This document shows positions 24,794-35,397 of a stretch of DNA of 64,000 nucleotides, in pieces. The stretch comes from Mactra quadrangularis. Its lineage: Eukaryota > Mollusca > Bivalvia > Venerida > Mactridae. Numbering within the stretch: position 1 is the first letter of the stretch; each line of letters begins with the position of its first letter. The stretch covers positions 6,020,258 to 6,084,257 of the forward strand of contig CM046307.1 of the NCBI GenBank assembly GCA_025267735.1, read 5' to 3'. The notes beneath the pieces were generated by a model, which saw only the letters and a program-made list of their open reading frames with translations, did not search any database and had not been told where the DNA came from. A program made the position numbers and the translations under genes.

Positions 24794-25369
24794 CGAAGTG
24801 CTTTTTTGAATTTTCTCGATCGTCACTGTCTATAACTGGCTGAAGCAGGCTGTACAAACTATTCCAGAGTTTAAAAACTTGATCTATGTTTTTGTGCATG
24901 TCTTCTATGCAACTTGTGAATGTTTCTGAAGTTTTTGACAAAAAAAAATGTTGCAATTATTGTCACGGATATCTGAGAAAATAAACTAATACAGCATAGA
25001 TACAGATTCCGGACATATGCAGGTTATTTGCCCTATAGATTAAGGGACTTGTTTGGAAGAAAGACCAAAGTCAATTTAACAATTAATTCAAATTTATAAT
25101 TATATAATAATCATGAAATACACAAAAAATATGGTTATAAAAGAAGTAGAATAAAAAAAACATGCACAATGTCAGCTGATAAACAACACTCTTTTTGATG
25201 AGCAAATGAAATTACAAAAACGATTAGTCTATAATCCACATAATTATTTACTAATGAGTTAAGTCACGAATTACTTGATAGAATGATTTCACATTAAACT
25301 GTCACTTTATAATTATTTACTAATGAATTAAGTCACCAACAACTAGATATACGATTTCACATCAAAATG

Positions 25370-25457
25370 TCATTTTATAGTTCCAACTTTTATCTTCTGA
25401 GGCTTTTCGACGTGGATGTTTTCTTTTATCTCAACCTTCAATTCCCCGCTCTCCAAG
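25370..25457 (-). CDS. Terminal coding exon of an unrecognised gene
   Basis: This is the last coding exon of a minus-strand gene. After an acceptor (..TTGATTTTAGGTAG|C) the frame reads 28 residues, including SGELKVEIKENIHVEKPQ, and stops at TGA (plus 25370-25372). The first base completes a Thr codon split over the intron, whose first two bases AC end the exon at 25885-26052, so phase and frame agree. Using the earlier AG at TTTTAG|GTAG would give an immediate stop, which supports the second AG. The tail is rich in Lys and Glu with no membrane segment. I do not recognise the protein family; function unknown. A poly(A) signal follows at 24571. Confidence 0.68.
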
Positions 25458-25884
25458 CTACCTAAAATCAAACCAACAACCTCCAAATAATATCTCTGAC
25501 AAAGAACAAACCTCCGACTCATCATTACAATACATATTCGCTGAACAAAGAGTAAAGCATAAAAGAATACTCAATTTGTATTTGATAAGAGAATCATATA
25601 AACGAACACATAATGAAAGAACGCATAATTGGTGCACATAAACGATTAAAGAATACAGTACTCTCATTAAACATTAAAATACAATGTTCGTCAAATATTG
25701 TAACATCATTAAAATGACAAAAATATTAACTAACGGTTATCCTAATATAAGATCCGTTAAACAGAGTGCATTTAATTGAAGGAAAATGTAACAAAAATTA
25801 ACTAAGATCCAAATACATGTACATAAAAAAAAGACTGACGGCTCTCAAATTATATTATGGACAGGTAAAAGTAGTAACACTTAC

Positions 25885-26052
25885 GTTGCCAAATACACAA
25901 TATCCTTTTCAAATATATCTAAAATTCTCCTAATTTCACACTCGACCGACACTCTACTAACTAACGTTCTGTTCTGCCTGATGGTGGACTGCAGACTGAA
26001 TGCCTTCTCACGGACCCTCCTTTGCAAGAACTTTTCACACCACAAGGGACGC
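25885..26052 (-). CDS. Internal coding exon of the same unrecognised gene
   Basis: A 168-base exon encodes about 55 residues without a stop, including CEKFLQRRVREKAF, QNRTLVSRVSVECEIRRIL and DIFEKDIVYLA. Its donor is strong (GCAAC|GTAAGT at 25884/25885). The acceptor is probably TAGTCCAG|GCG at 26052, with TTAG|TCC four bases earlier as the alternative. The stretch is basic and then predicted to be helical, ending in a charged amphipathic segment that continues into the terminal exon. Codon use is balanced, unlike the AT-driven chance frames around it. The in-frame join to 25370-25457 is the main reason for calling a gene. Upstream exons should lie to the right of 26052 and were not identified. 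Family not recognised. Confidence 0.72.
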
Positions 26053-26296
26053 CTGGACTAAGGTCTTTTATCTAAAGGGTCAATTGTTTTGGATATATAA
26101 ATCATTAGAGTGACTGGCATCCAAGATGTAAATTTAATAGTAAATGGTATTGTGGGACTACTAATGAAAACATAAAAATGAAAATTAAGACAGCAACGGT
26201 TTGTTTCTGGGCTGGTATTCATGCCAGATTTATTTTTACAGGTGATCCTGGTGCTTGTTTCTCGACAGAGTAATGAGAGTATCCCACAATTTATCT

Positions 26297-26302
26297 ATAA
26301 AT
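26297..26302 (+). promoter_or_regulatory. TATA-like box
   Basis: TATAAA within ATCTATAAATTATT lies about 65 bases before the ATG at 26365. Its spacing is compatible with a short 5' UTR. AT-rich sequence makes chance matches common, so the call is weak. Confidence 0.2.
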
Positions 26303-26364
26303 TATTAAGACGTTGGCAGTTTTGTGACAATTATGACCAAAAATATGACTTTAGGTGATGTAAA

Positions 26365-26407
26365 ATGGCAGATCGGCGGGAAAATGCGTTATTTTGTGCA
26401 ACAGCCT
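26365..26407 (+). CDS. Candidate first coding exon, plus strand
   Basis: An ATG in good context (AAAATGG) opens a frame reading MADRRENALFCATA up to a possible donor GCCT|GTGAGC. If not spliced it would end as a 29-residue peptide at 26454. A TATA-like box is at 26297. It would be divergent from the minus-strand gene at 25885-26052, about 310 bases away. No second exon was found and no homology is recognised, so this is a proposal only. Confidence 0.25.
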
Positions 26408-26600
26408 GTGAGCGTAATTTTCCTCAAAATCATATAGAAACACATTTTTCCTAACATTTATGTCAATTTGAATGGCAATGGTACAACATTTCATGTGAAT
26501 GTCTTTGTTTAAACTTGTTATACTTGTTTTCCGTACTGGCCGAAATAATAGCGACGACAGTGAAATTTGATGAAAATCTATTACATTTACTTATTGTTAT

Positions 26601-27996
26601 GCTAGGTTTACATCTGGCCACGATCTCCCCGATTAGCCAGAGGCTAAAAAATCGGGGAGCTCTACGATTAAATGGTATACTCCACGTTCTGTTACGCTTC
26701 CTTACGAAATCAGCACGTTTTGTTGCGCTCTACTGCGCTTTGCTATGATCGAGCCCACGATTTGCATCACGTTCTGTTACGCTTTGTTGCGATCAACACT
26801 ACTGGCTTCCACGCTCCACCACGTTCCGTTACGTTCTGTTAAGATCTCCCACGACAAAGCCGCTTTGTTGCGATCTCCTGTGATATGACCTACGATTTGA
26901 GACAAATGACCACGTTTTACGTCACGATTTGATATTTAAACAAAAAATAATTCTTTCCCAGCGACGCGGGATGAAAAAATGTGTCCACGCTGGTCCCGAT
27001 CTGTTGCGATTGTACTCCACGTTCTGTTACGTTCTGTTACGCTTCGGTACGTTCCGTTACGTTTTGTTACGATGGCCACGCTCTGTCACGATTAGAAAAT
27101 GAATAGGGGCAATCGTGGTGAAATTTATGCTAGGTTTACATCTGGCCACGATCTCCCCGATTAGCCAGAGGGCTAAAAGATCGGGGAGCTCTACGATTAA
27201 ATGGTATACTCCACGTTCTGTTACGCTTCCTTACGAAAACAGCACGTTTTGTTGCGCTCTACTGCGCTTTGCTACGATCGAGTCCACGATTTGCATCACG
27301 TTTTGTTACGCTTTGTTACGATCAACACGATTGGCTTCCACGCTCCACCACGTTCCGTTACGTCTTGTTAAGATCTCCCACGACAAAGCCGCTTTGTTGC
27401 GATCTCCTGAGATTTGACCTACGATTTGAGACAAATGACCACGTTTTACGCCACGATTTGATATTTAAAAAAGAAATATTCTTTCCCAGCGACGCGGGAT
27501 GAAAAAATGTGTCTACACTGGTCCCGATCTGTTGCGATTGTACTCCGCGTTCTGTTACGTTGTGTTACGCTTCGGTACGTTCCGTTACGTTCCGTTACGT
27601 TTTGTTACGAAGGCCACGCTCTGTCACGATTAGAAAATGAATCGGGGCAATCGTGGTGAAATTTAAGTTTGATTTAAAATCTGTCCCGATGCCCACGATG
27701 TCCCGATTCAACCACGTTCCGTTACGCTCCCCGCAGATCACCCCGATTCGACTCCACGCTCTGTTACGTTCGCCACGATGCTCTGGAATCGGGTACATCG
27801 TGGTAATCGTGGCTAGATGTAAACCTAGCATTAAGTTTGATTTAATCTGTCCCGATGCCCACCATGTCCCCGATTCAACCACGTTCCGTTACGCTCCCCC
27901 ACGATCACCCCGATTCGACTCCACGCTCTGTTACGTTCGCCACGATGCTCTGGAATCGGGGACATCGTGGTAATCGTGGCCAGATGTAAACCTAGC
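26601..27996. mobile_element. Composite CG-rich transposon, halves duplicated (L-L'-R-R')
   Basis: The outer ends are inverted: GCTAGGTTTACATCTGGCCA at 26601-26620 and TGGCCAGATGTAAACCTAGC at 27977-27996. The left half (about 528 bases) is repeated: 26601-27128 and 27129-27664. The right half (168 bases) is also repeated: 27665-27832 and 27833-27996, with an inner copy of the right end at about 27809-27829. Throughout run near-tandem words such as TTCTGTTACG, TTCCGTTACG and CCACGATC, plus a hairpin around TCCCCGATT..AATCGGGGA. The predicted frames here (26515-26748, 27115-27502, 27595-27973) are repeat translations. The superfamily is unresolved. Confidence 0.85.
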
Positions 27997-27997
27997 T

Positions 27998-28032
27998 TTA
28001 CAAATCCCTGTTATATAAAATCCCTGGATGTA
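27998..28032 (-). repeat. Right member of the 34-35 bp inverted repeat pair
   Basis: TTACAAATCCCTGTTATATA then AAATCCCTGGATGTA is inverted relative to 24760-24793. It abuts the right end of the composite transposon. Confidence 0.6.
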
Positions 28033-28789
28033 ACCTCCAGTTGTCTATGTATTATTGTTTAATAAATTATGGGCACGAGCGTTGGTACATGTGAAAATTT
28101 ATTCACGTGTGCTTTAGCACGCACGAGAGATTTAATTAGCGCATCGAACGAGTAATTTTTTTTGTTTTATACAAATTCACGGTACATCAATATGAAAGCA
28201 CAAATAATTATGATTTATTTACATGTTTTAAGTATACTTTATATTTTAAGTCTTGTATTAACTTCCTTATACGTCATACTAAACAAAAAGTAAAACTTAC
28301 TAAACCACATATAAGGCATAGTAGATAATCTTCTATGTTAATTCTTTGACCTCCATAGATTGGTACCCAAAGCCAAGTCTTGATCTTCTATTTAATACAG
28401 TAAGATTACACTATTAGCACTGGCACCAGAGTCCATATCTTATGATTATAATGCGTACGTCCCTATATATAGTTCTCTGTACATACATATATAATGATTG
28501 TATAGATCTAGTCCTAACTCGTACACGGTGATGAATACGGGAGCGATTTTTAATTGTGTGCGTTGACAAAATATTATATGTGCGTGCATTTTAAAGAATG
28601 TGAGGACTCTAGTGCCAGTGACTATTAGGACCATCAAAATCATAGGTCTAATTAGCAGAACGATCCCAGGGTTTTGCTATCTTCAAACTGCTAAATCTAT
28701 TAAGAGAATTTAAAGTTAGTGTTTCTCACGATGTTTTTATACAAGTTTATTTTGTCTCGATTGTTGTACAAGTTCTTACATCTTATATT

Positions 28790-28953
28790 AATCACTTTCG
28801 AATCCGCTTCTTGGCCCCCCGTACTGATATAGTAGGATAAAGTTTCTTCCTCCAGAAAATAGCGGGGTAGGTTTTAGATGGGATTCGAACCAACGTGGAG
28901 CTAGTTATCCAATGACTACCAGTCCAACGTCGTAACCGCTCGGTCAGGCCCGC
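28790..28953 (-). mobile_element. SINE family D, intact head
   Basis: On the minus strand the A box is TGACCGAGCGG (plus 28936-28946) and the B box GGTTCGAATCC (plus 28881-28891). The arms resemble a class II tRNA, probably serine-type. The body ends near 28790 in ATTCGAAAGTGAT. It has no shared CGGCGTTAAACCC tail, so family D is distinct from A, B and C. The frame at 28792-29025 is a translation of it. Confidence 0.82.
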
Positions 28954-29257
28954 TCTCATGATGGTTGAAAACAAATAAAATTTCTTTATGTACCAATTAT
29001 AATATACATGTACATGTAGTTGCATTTATGTAATAAATGAAGGAATATCTCAAAAATTGAAAACAAATGTTTTCTTTTTTAAAATGCATCACGTTATGAA
29101 CGATGTCTAGTTTTATGTCAAATTGTTTATGCATATGCAAGTAAAATTACTCTACAAGTATCTTAAACCAGTTTAACCAGAACCTAATCGAAAACTTGTA
29201 ATAAAGTCGAATAATAACATTCAACCAAGGATAGACATTTATGTAATAAACTGCAAA

Positions 29258-29410
29258 CGGGCGTGGCCGAGTGGTTTCGATGTTGAACTGGTAACAATAT
29301 TTTTTATTGGATAGCAAGCTTCACGCTGAGGTTGAGTTAACCCACATCTAAACCCCACCCTTTGTTTCCAAGGAGCTGTACCCAACTAGCTCAGTACTAA
29401 GTAGTTTTAC
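29258..29410 (+). mobile_element. SINE family D, diverged plus-strand copy
   Basis: GGGCGTGGCCGAGTGG carries the A box; the B box is decayed to GGTTGAGTTAA. The body words CCCACATCTAAACCCCACCC and AGCTCAGTACT match the family. Together with 28790-28953 it forms an inverted pair 300 bases apart. Confidence 0.7.
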
Positions 29411-30019
29411 TATTGTTAAATTTTACTTCACTGTCATTGACCTCCCTGATTTAAATAATCACTAAAGCAGTAAAAGCACCTCTGTACTCACTGTCGATAA
29501 AATGTTATTCGTATTTATGTACGGAAATATTCGAACAAAATATCGAGTATTCAAGTAAACGGCGTTAATGTATGCGCCAATGACAATTAAAATTTGATAT
29601 TAAACTTTTACAATGCAATGTTAGAATGTCCTAGTATTTGAAGGTCTTACTACGATGTCTAATTAAATACACTCGGATGCCCTTCTGTTTTAATCAAAAC
29701 ATGAGAATAAATCAAACAATTTAACGTGATAAGAACAGTTATGATTAAATTAACACTTATAATCTAAAATTATAATGTATTTTAAAACATCTGTCGGCAC
29801 GTTAATGTAAATCTACGTTCAGTCTAAAATGTCGGTGAGAGGCGTGAAATAAAACAATGACTGAACGTCTAAATGCAATTAATTCCATCAATTTTTATTT
29901 TATCTTGACACCTGGTACAGTGCTGTTGTACTGTGCATATAAATCATCTCTTCTTTAAATATTTGGTGCACTTAAAATATAAATATATATATTATGTTAG
30001 ATATTGTATGGTATATCAT

Positions 30020-30455
30020 CTCTGTCAAAATTGTCATCATTAGCATCATCTACATTGTCATTTTCAGCATCAAAATAACCGAATAATCATCATCACCAGC
30101 ACAATAATCATTATTATAATCATTATCATCACCATCATTATCGTTGTTCCCATCAACATCCTTACCGATATTATTATCACCATCAACATTGCCATCATCA
30201 GCGCCATAATCACATAATCATCATCATCACCAGGACAGTCATCAATGTATCATTATTATTAATATCATCTCCATCATACTCGTTCTCCCCAGCATCACCC
30301 TCATCATCATTACCATTATCGCTATCATCATTAAAATTGTCATCATCAGCATTATAATTACATCATAACTATCAATATCATCACCAGCAAAATCATTATC
30401 AAAATTATCACCACCATTATCAGTATGATTTCCATCAGCATCATTATTATCAAAA
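30020..30455. repeat. Imperfect CAT/ATC (GAT) microsatellite, about 435 bp
   Basis: A long run of degenerate trinucleotides such as ATCATCATCACC, ATCATTATTAT and ATCATCAGC. On the minus strand it yields Asp/Asn/Met/Ile-rich frames. The 144-codon frame at 30242-30676, the longest in the window, is this repeat translated and not a gene. Confidence 0.9.
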
Positions 30456-30920
30456 GCGTTGCAATGCTCTACTAAGAGCGTTCTTACGACTGACGATTTA
30501 ACAAGTGATCGTAAAATAAGTTTCAGAAGAACCGTGAACAAGAATGACATGTTTAAACAAACTATGTAAATTTTGTTTCCATTTTCCCTGCAAAATGGCT
30601 TCAAACCTTTCAGACTGAGATAACTGACATAATCTGCTGGCTGGTAATTTAAACGTACCATAGTTTTGGGAAACACTATTTCTAGTACTTATCTATCAAT
30701 CTCACAAGAGAGTTTTGACTATTTTATGCTACGGAGTCATTTACCATTTACACCTGTGTGAAATGAAGGAGTTGCACGAAAATTTCGTATTCAAGGAAAT
30801 TAGCAGTGCCACTGATTAGGTACGGACCCGGATTGAATAATACTATAACATATTTCAGTGTGAAGTCGGACTGACAACATTTTAACAGTAGCCTCTCGAT
30901 ATTTAAGTGCGCGTATACCA

Positions 30921-31131
30921 CAGCTTGGAGTTCAGTTACCGCGAACGTTACAGAACGTTCCGTAACGATACATTCGGAACTCCTCGACCATTTGCTGCGA
31001 ATAATCTCGGACATATTTAGACACTATTTTGAAACTACCGGTGTTGAAGTAAAGAAATAAATGGTCGAGGAGTTCCGAATGTATCGTTATGTAACGTTCT
31101 GTAACGTTCGCGGTAACTGAACACGCCCCAG
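30921..31131. mobile_element. Terminal-inverted-repeat transposon, CGTTAC family, short copy
   Basis: The left arm TTCAGTTACCGCGAACGTTA, GTAACGATACATTCGGAACT and CCTCGACCAT is matched inversely by the right arm ATGGTCGAGG, AGTTCCGAATGTATCGTTA, CGCGGTAACTGAA. The arms are over 60 bases with few mismatches around a short core that also occurs in 13171-13496. No target duplication was recognised. Confidence 0.85.
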
Positions 31132-32102
31132 GACTCCTACCATAGAGAGGTCTATGTTAATAAAATCTTTGTTGCAGTTAGAGCGCATTATTCTTTGTAT
31201 TCTGACCTTATTTTTAACAACATGTATTTATCACAGAGTATTGTCCTAGTTTTACAATAGAAAAAAAAATGGAAGTATTACATATTAATAAAAATTCTTT
31301 ATCTCAGTTGAACATACTGCACACCTACTGTGGTGTGCGTGACTTTAAATTTAGAATCATAGACATTAAAATAATTATAGCTGTATAAGAGAGTTACAGT
31401 TATTTGCATGTCTTATTATTCTTAACTCAAGTACATTTAACATATAGCTGACTTCATCCACTTATAATGTGTAAGAATAATAACGTCAACCAAAAAATAA
31501 CATTATAAAACATGTCATTAATTTTGTTCGTACGTATGAAATATGCAGAACTTCATAATTTGTAATTATTTATCGTTTTGACGCAATCATTACTCTGCGA
31601 GGTACGACTTTTATAAATTACATTTCATAATTTAATGCGTAACGTCATGCATCATTTTGCTGATTATCTCATTTTAATTTCATAAAGTATGTATTTAGTG
31701 ATAAGTACAGTATAGTCCGGATTACCTGCCTCTTACCACTATCGTTATCGGGTCAGGCAAAGAACAATAATTGCTGCGCCCTCAATTTATCTTCAGGTTA
31801 CAAACTTTTCTTTTAATTTTTCTTAATTTTGCATGATCATTTTCTGACGACGATAAATTTGGTAGGAGTTTAGTACAACATATGTCATTCGAAGTCGACT
31901 TTTCATTTTGGACTTAAATATAGCGAACGATTAACCAAAACCTATGTTTTTAGAGTGTACACAATTCGGACGTTGAATAGTCTCGTTAGAATTTCCAATA
32001 CTTTATTAAGCCATGGAATAGAACCCAAAGTCTAAAACAAGGTATCCACTGTAGTTCTTGTTGTAAGATCATTTGTTTTAGGTCTTCATAGTTAGAAACT
32101 TT

Positions 32103-32214
32103 CATTTGAAAACATGATTATCCGATGTCTTGTACAATACATTGGACGCAGCCATAATTCTGCTTTGCCTGACTTACTTTTACCCGCCAAAGTACGACTG
32201 GGAATCAGACTAAG
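32103..32214 (+). repeat. Dispersed repeat F, copy 2
   Basis: TTCTGCTTTGCCTGACTTAC and CCGCCAAAGTACGACTGG match 19743-19852 in direct orientation. It sits about 100 bases before a family A SINE. Class unknown. Confidence 0.6.
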
Positions 32215-32309
32215 TACAGTACTTAAACTTGTGGTATTTGCTTAAATGTTTTCTTGTCTAATTGCCAAATACCGGTAGGTTACACATTGACCTTCAACTC
32301 ACTGTTCAT

Positions 32310-32597
32310 TTTTGTGTTGGGTATAACATCGTAGCAACACATTGTATAGGTCATATCACGGCGGTCAGTCAACCAACTCACTGTTTCTCGAATAGCTATA
32401 TTTCTGGATTTAGCTGTTAACCTGTTACTTTCCTCAGTAACTGACAACTGTCTTACATGATTTAGAATCAGTGGTAGGAAGGAGAATAGCCGCAGAAGTT
32501 ATTTCATGGCCAAGCCCTACGAAAGTATGCCGCGTCCGGGAATCGAAGCTACGATCCCTCAATCAGTAGATTTGTGCGCTACCGAATTGCCGTCGCA
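32310..32597 (-). mobile_element. SINE family A, near full length
   Basis: The tail (GTAGCAACACATTGTATAGG), body (TTAGAATCAGTGGTAGGA) and decayed head (CCGGGAATCGAAGCTACG) are all present. The B box is damaged (AGCTTCGATTCC) and the A box is lost, so the copy is transcriptionally inactive as a SINE. Confidence 0.85.
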
Positions 32598-32659
32598 ATA
32601 AAACAAAACAAAAATGTTGAAACGCGACGATTTTCAACTACGATGGTTTTAATTCATGG

Positions 32660-32834
32660 CTTGAAAGCGTATGTGCCTACTGTTTCCATCATGTTGAAAT
32701 TCAAATGCGGATAATAACCTCAACAATTAAGTTGATACCTTAAAACATATGTGAACGCCTAATTGTAAGAGGACGTTATCCGCATTTGAATTTGAGCATG
32801 ATGGAAACATCACGCACATATTTATGCTTTCAAG
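32660..32834. mobile_element. Foldback element
   Basis: The left arm 32660-32714 (CTTGAAAGCGTATGTGCC, TTTCCATCATG, TTCAAATGCGGATAA) pairs with the right arm 32776-32834 (TTATCCGCATTTGAA, CATGATGGAAACAT, CACATATTTATGCTTTCAAG). The spacer is about 60 bases. Non-coding; the frame at 32727-32927 is internal to it. Confidence 0.75.
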
Positions 32835-33341
32835 CTTATCAAACCCAATCGTTACGGCGAATAATCCGTTTTCATGCCGTTTGCCAAATGTTTCGTTGAC
32901 TGAACGCATTGTAGAATCTTTAGTCAACGGTGCTGGAAACCTCTGATGAACGAGTATTGTCTCAACAATAAAATCTTAGAATCAAATAATGTTTGGTAAA
33001 TAGTTTACTATTGTCCTGAATGCATAAATAGCATTTTGGTTCTACGTATAAGTAAACACCGGACATAAGTCATAATAGGATTTCTTTTTTTAATTAAAAA
33101 AATATTATAAATATGCAAATCTAAGTTACATTAATAGAATTGGTCTTCGCAAGGTTTGAATAAAATAAGCCCAAGGTTAAATGTGTTATTTTTTACCAAA
33201 AAGTCATTATGACAAATGAATGTAATCTTTACAATGTAATTATGATAGAGAAGTAAGAGAATTCTACTGTAAAACTATGGCGCTATGCGTCGCTCGGTTG
33301 ACATTTATAAACTTTAGCTATTTTGGCCCGAACCATCTGTA

Positions 33342-33803
33342 AACACTGTCTTATTTGAATATGGAATGTATCATTTAATATGGAATTCACTATTTATAAA
33401 CATGAGACTACATGTAGCCCCTTTAACCTTTATAAACATGAACATTCATGTAGCCCCTTTAACCTTTATAAACATGAGACTTAATGTGGCCCCTTTACAA
33501 ATATGAGACTAAATGTATCACATGTGTTGGTACATCTTCACTAAGGATTAAACACTAAAATCCAGTCCAAATTTAGTTCATGCGCCGCATGGACAAAATC
33601 CACTATATACAGTCTCTATCAACCAATAACTAGTATAATGAACTAGAATAGAAATTTTGTTTATGCGCGGCATGAACAAAATTTGAAAACTACAAAACGA
33701 ATAGGCTACATTCAGTCTATTTTGTTGAACAAAATGAACTGTACAGTGAGTATAGTGAATTCCATATTAAATGATTCATTCCATATTCAAATAAGACAGT
33801 GTT
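33342..33803. mobile_element. MITE with ~50-bp terminal inverted repeats
   Basis: The ends AACACTGTCTTATTTGAATA at 33342 and TATTCAAATAAGACAGTGTT at about 33784-33803 are inverted, and pairing continues through ATTTAATATGGAATTCACTA. Inside are a 36-bp minisatellite and two palindromic ATGCGCCGCAT-like words. No target duplication was resolved. Confidence 0.83.
33393..33516 (+). repeat. 36-bp minisatellite inside the MITE
   Basis: Units start at 33393, 33429 and 33465, each TTTATAAACATGA.. followed by ..TGTAGCCCCTTTAACC, with a partial fourth unit ending near 33516. The first two differ at only a few bases. Confidence 0.85.
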
Positions 33804-34652
33804 CGTAGTTAATAATCGCTAATCGGAAACTGTCGACGGGTTCTTTCCTACTTAGACATTGCTTTTTTACAATAGGTGTGCCTTCGATTGCTGCATTTGA
33901 GAATGATGTAAACAATACTTTTAAATTTTTCAAACTGTCCATTAAGCGATATTATGGGAAGATTCATGTGTACAAGTACCAGTGACCTAGTGATTCTGGG
34001 TAATAGTCCAATAGTCCATTATCGTGAGTATAAATGTATGAAACTTAAAATAAGAACGGAATAATTTAGTTTACCTAAAAATACAAAAAATTCATCACCA
34101 AATAAAATAATAAATAGACACATAATAATCAATAATGCTTTTGGTCATAGACCATGCATGTTTGTGTACTCCAAAATAAACTCGTCCCAAATTGAGATAA
34201 TTCATATGTAATAAAATGGACATGACTGTAGCCTGATAAGTCTGACTTACCTATTTAAATGAAATGAACTCATCCAAGTACATTGTACAATGTTTTACGA
34301 TACGATAAGAGCTCTGACCTATTTGTGCTTAGGAATGATAAACATGTTAACTGAATTCTGGGTAACATTCTTCTTTCCAAAAAACATACGTGATGCAGCA
34401 TAGTTTATACTAATAATGTTAAACAAAAGTAGGTCGGTTGTGAATGTATGTTGTAGGTGCACCTGTTTTATCTGTTTTCTTTTGTAAAAAGAAAGTAACG
34501 GAAAAATCTCGAAATTTAAACAACACGTGATGAACATTGTCAATGAATTATGATAAAACCTTTTGGAGATGATCATTTCAATGTGCGAAGAAAGCTTACA
34601 ATGATTCCTAGACAAATGAAACTTTTTGAAATCTAAATACACACGACATTAA

Positions 34653-34766
34653 ATGTTTAGCGAAAGACCATTTGCTAATACAACCAGAAAAATTGCCAAA
34701 CCCGAATTGCCGGATTTGAAGTTGGGCGAGCTGCCATTGCACCCCCCCCATTGCGGCTTTTTCTAA
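34653..34766 (+). CDS. Small open frame of doubtful status (37 residues)
   Basis: ATG at 34653 to TAA at 34764-34766. The frame reads MFSERPFANTTRKIAKPE and then a Leu/Pro-rich part (LPDLKLGELPLHPP). It is more GC-rich in its second half than the surroundings and crosses a run of eight cytosines. There is no recognised homology, no clear neighbour and no promoter. It may be chance or an exon fragment. Confidence 0.15.
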   Translation: MFSERPFANTTRKIAKPELPDLKLGELPLHPPHCGFF

Positions 34767-35397
34767 GAAAGAAATTCAAAAGGTGTGAAAAGTAACATTA
34801 CAAAAATCTAGTTAAATTTCTTTATTTTCGAAAAAGTAGTTTTTACACCTATTATTTCATAATTACATATTATAATCATCATGAAATTATGCAAAACACC
34901 TAAGTGCACATTGTAATCAAAATTATAATAAATGTTGACATTGCACTTAGATTTAGACATTTGTTTTCAAGTAATAGATCAACACTTTCAAAATAACATT
35001 TGCATATTTCAGGTGAACTTAATAACTCTGGACATTAGCGAACTTCAAGGTGATCTAAGTACTTAGCACTAACTAGTGGCTCTTTCTTGCTGCTTATTGA
35101 ATAAAAGGGTATATTTACACGAAAATTTTCTACTGGTTCCTAGAATATAGATTGTAAGCTCCAAATCCTTGGAAAAACAATTGAATGGAAAGGTATAACA
35201 GGTTGTTTGCAAATATGATTTGTGCAGAAAATTAAGAAGAAACAATTACAATTCACATGCTAATATAATGTTTTAGACAATATTTGATTCTTTCCTATTT
35301 TTGCTGCAGCAATAATTCGATGATACCAAGAGTTTGTTTACATTATGACAAACATGGGACTTTATTGTGAATGTAAATATACAATGCACCCTGATTG

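Larger units (their letters stand above)
24550..25369 (-). other. Probable 3' untranslated region of the minus-strand gene
   Basis: This is the sequence between the stop codon of the terminal exon (25370) and the likely cleavage area just past the poly(A) signal at 24571-24576. It is AT-rich with no long frame in the gene's direction. The 112-codon frame at 24295-24633 lies on the opposite strand and mostly downstream. The UTR extent is inferred, not observed. Confidence 0.4.

Noticed and set aside
27115..27973. Frames up to 106 codons
   Set aside because: They follow the repeated GTTACG words of the composite transposon and have mirror frames on the other strand.
28301..28387. 29-codon minus-strand window between AATAG and GTAAGT, possible upstream exon of the 25-kb gene
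   Set aside because: Phase fits only if the alternative acceptor of the next exon is used; length and composition are within chance expectation.
30242..30676. Longest open frame in the window (144 codons, minus strand)
   Set aside because: Its Asp/Asn/Met/Ile-rich half is a translation of the GAT/CAT microsatellite; the rest has no domain or splice context.
33393..33516. Regular repeats considered as a CRISPR-like array
   Set aside because: Units are contiguous without spacers and lie inside a MITE in a eukaryotic genome.
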